A stretch of DNA of 34,309 nt from assembly GCA_035516795.1 (NCBI GenBank), contig DATIZX010000131.1, positions 1 to 34,309 of the forward strand, written 5' to 3'. Source of the stretch: DATJBF01 sp035516795 (lineage in GTDB: Bacteria; Verrucomicrobiota; Verrucomicrobiia; Palsa-1439). The position numbers and the translations under genes are program-made. Of the stretch, positions 32,591-34,309 are shown in pieces. Under the pieces are notes generated by a model that had not been told where the DNA came from, ran no database searches, and saw only the letters and a program-made list of their open reading frames with translations. Each line of letters starts with the position of its first letter. Within the stretch, counting starts at the first letter, position 1.

Positions 32591-33915
32591 AAACTCTGTG
32601 GCGCCTGCTGGTGGCCGCTCTCAGCCTGCTGATGGCGATCGCAGCGCCGGCAGCCGAGGCAACCCCGCGCGCGCTCACGTTGCGCGAAGCCGAGCGCTTG
32701 GCCTTGCAGCAAAATCCCGACCTTGCGTCGGCGCAGCAACGTGTAACTGCGGCGCGCGCGGCGCTCCAACAAGCCGACGCCGCGTTCTGGCCGCAGGTTC
32801 GCCTGAGCGAGAATTACGCGGCCAGCGACAATCCAGTCCAAGCATTCATGATGACGCTCAACCAGCGTGCGTTCAACTTCGGCGCCAACTTCAATCACCC
32901 CGACACGACCGACAACTTGAACACGAAAGTGTTGGCCACGTACCCGCTCTACAATGGTGGCAGCGATCTGGCGTCGCGTCAGGCCGCGCGTCTCGGCGCG
33001 GAAGCCGGTGAGAATTCCTTGGAGGCTGTCCGCAATGAACTGGTCTTCGAAGTGGCCCGCGGGTTCTACACAATCGGTAAGGCGCGCCAGTTTGTGCGCA
33101 CTGCCGAAGCCGCCGTTACCAGCATGGAATCGAACCTTGGCGTCGCCAGCAACCGATTCACCCAGGGCACAGTTCTCAAAAGCGATTTCCTCGATGCAGA
33201 AGTGCGTCTCTCCGAAGCCCGCGACAACCTCGTCCGCGCTCGCAACGCCCTGGCGATTTCCGAAACTGTGTTCCGCAACGTGCTCGGTGTCGGCGAGAAG
33301 GAGAACGTGATAGCAGCCGAAAGCGCGTCCAAGATAATCTCTCAAGCGGTAGACGAACCGCTCGACATTTCCCAGCGCCCTGAGTTGCTCGCGGCTCAGA
33401 AAGCCGTTGCGGCCTCCGAGCGACGGGTCCGAGCGGCGTTCGGTGGACATTTGCCCCGCGTCAACGCCTTTGCCAGCTACGACCTCGACAGCGGCGACGC
33501 CCGACGTTACGAGGACAGTTGGGTGGCAGGCGTCAGCGTCGAGTTGGATGTATTCGACGGATTCCTGACGCGCGGCAAGGTGGCCGAAGCACGGGCCAAT
33601 CTCGCTGCCGCACGCGAGGCATTGCGGAAAACCGAATTGGCTCTCGAACTGGAGGCGAAGCAGGCGCAACTGAATCTCAACGAAGCGCAGGCGCGGCTCG
33701 CCACCACCGGGCAAGCGGTCGCACAGGCCAAGGAAAGTCTACAAATCACCAAGGAACGTTACGCCAATGGGCTCGCCCTCCTGACGCAATTGCTGGACGC
33801 CGAATCCGCGCTGACTGCTGCGCGGCAGCGTCGGGCCGCTGCTGAAGCGGATGATCAAATTGCCCAAGCGGCATTGGAAAAGGCGCTGGGTCACGGCTGG
33901 AAGGACACGCAATGA
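32587..33915 (+). CDS. TolC-family outer-membrane efflux protein
   Basis: The protein has 442 residues. ATG 32587 overlaps the previous stop (ATGA). A signal peptide (MKTLWRLLVAALSLLMAIAAPAAEA) precedes two TolC/OEP repeat domains: LTLREAERLALQQNPDL, about 200 residues of helical coiled-coil, and the second repeat QRPELLAAQKAVAASERRVRAAFGG. The C-terminal ITKERYANGLALLTQLLDAESALTAARQR is a clear family motif. It forms the outer-membrane duct of a tripartite pump. The periplasmic adaptor follows directly. Confidence 0.95.
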   Translation: MKTLWRLLVAALSLLMAIAAPAAEATPRALTLREAERLALQQNPDLASAQQRVTAARAALQQADAAFWPQVRLSENYAASDNPVQAFMMTLNQRAFNFGANFNHPDTTDNLNTKVLATYPLYNGGSDLASRQAARLGAEAGENSLEAVRNELVFEVARGFYTIGKARQFVRTAEAAVTSMESNLGVASNRFTQGTVLKSDFLDAEVRLSEARDNLVRARNALAISETVFRNVLGVGEKENVIAAESASKIISQAVDEPLDISQRPELLAAQKAVAASERRVRAAFGGHLPRVNAFASYDLDSGDARRYEDSWVAGVSVELDVFDGFLTRGKVAEARANLAAAREALRKTELALELEAKQAQLNLNEAQARLATTGQAVAQAKESLQITKERYANGLALLTQLLDAESALTAARQRRAAAEADDQIAQAALEKALGHGWKDTQ

Positions 33916-34309
33916 AACGCTTTTTTGTCTGCAAAGTGAAGGCAGCACTCCCTCTACGAACGGTCATTTTGGCCGTCACAATCGGAGTCTCGCTCCTTCA
34001 ACTCGGTTGCGGACGCCATAAAGCCGCCGCGATGGAAAGCCCAGCCGTGAAGGTCCAAACCATGGAAGTCCAGCTCCAGCGCGCGCCGGAAATTTACGAG
34101 GCGGTCGGTACAGTGCGGGCGAAGTTGACCGCGACCATTTCAGCAAAGGTCATGGCGACAATTCAGGAAATACCCGTAAAGGCCGGTGACATGGTTCATG
34201 CGGGCGATGAACTGGCGAAGTTGGACGACCGAGATCTCCGCGCCGAATACGAGCGCGCCAAAGCTGACTACGAGCGGTTCAAAAACCTGCTCGAAAAGGA
34301 AGCGGCCAC
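33912..34309 (+). CDS. RND efflux periplasmic adaptor (HlyD/AcrA family), 3' truncated by window
   Basis: The gene starts at ATG 33912, overlapping the TolC stop (ATGA); it runs off the window after about 132 residues. A lipoprotein-like signal (LLQLGCGRH, Cys37) and the biotinyl-lipoyl-like region (ATISAKVMATIQEIPVKAGDMVHAGDELAKLDDRDLRAEYERAKADYERF) are the family hallmark. The inner-membrane pump should follow. It completes, with TolC, a tripartite efflux system. Confidence 0.93.
   Translation, partial: MKRFFVCKVKAALPLRTVILAVTIGVSLLQLGCGRHKAAAMESPAVKVQTMEVQLQRAPEIYEAVGTVRAKLTATISAKVMATIQEIPVKAGDMVHAGDELAKLDDRDLRAEYERAKADYERFKNLLEKEAA

Noticed and set aside
32509..33714. 401-codon minus-strand frame
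   Set aside because: Antisense to the TolC gene; its sequence is low-complexity-like and resembles no family.
1..34309. CRISPR arrays, insertion sequences, rRNA genes
   Set aside because: No regularly spaced repeats, transposase genes or rRNA segments were seen.

Overview
The window is about 58-60% GC and gene-dense. Its content suggests a free-living, diderm bacterium of the Verrucomicrobiota/PVC type. The support is two exosortases, an EpsI-like partner, a DUF2934 protein, a pyrophosphate-type phosphofructokinase, TolC/RND efflux genes and long polysaccharide membrane proteins. The phylum is an inference from gene content only; no rRNA or tRNA gene was seen.

Region 1 (1-2605) holds the 3' part of an electron-transfer-flavoprotein alpha-like gene, an unrecognised low-GC gene, a DUF2148 ferredoxin-domain protein, an LsrG-like monooxygenase and an SMR efflux pump. 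Region 2 (2715-13190) is a cell-envelope block. It runs from a two-hairpin palindromic repeat and an iron-type alcohol dehydrogenase to exosortase 1, two periplasmic thioredoxin-fold proteins and an STT3-like GT-C membrane protein. After a decayed dipeptide-binding-protein pseudogene come exosortase 2 with EpsI, a polyprenyl glycosylphosphotransferase and a UDP-xylose synthase. The late genes look like one exopolysaccharide/exosortase pathway: nucleotide-sugar supply, priming of the lipid carrier, and protein sorting.

Region 3 (13205-16444) carries two small membrane-protein genes, two orphan single-domain response regulators, an SDR and a macro-domain protein in alternating directions. Region 4 (16582-23783) is a co-directional, largely housekeeping run: tmk, holB, an O-antigen-ligase/TPR protein, accB, accC, a PPi-type PFK and thiE.

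Region 5 (24246-31860) looks like an ion and energy stress module: DUF2934, a small hypothetical protein, a P3A proton ATPase, a PPK2 polyphosphate kinase and two different SLC13/ArsB-type permeases, one of them with RCK_C domains and a small CxxC protein behind it. Structured DNA and hairpins lie just upstream of the ATPase pair. Region 6 (31958-34309) is a tightly overlapped operon (soluble zinc anti-sigma-like protein, DUF6132, DUF2892, TolC, RND adaptor) that runs off the end of the window.

No CRISPR array, insertion sequence, integrase, tRNA or rRNA was found. No exosortase substrate (PEP-CTERM-like tail) is encoded here, although two exosortases are.
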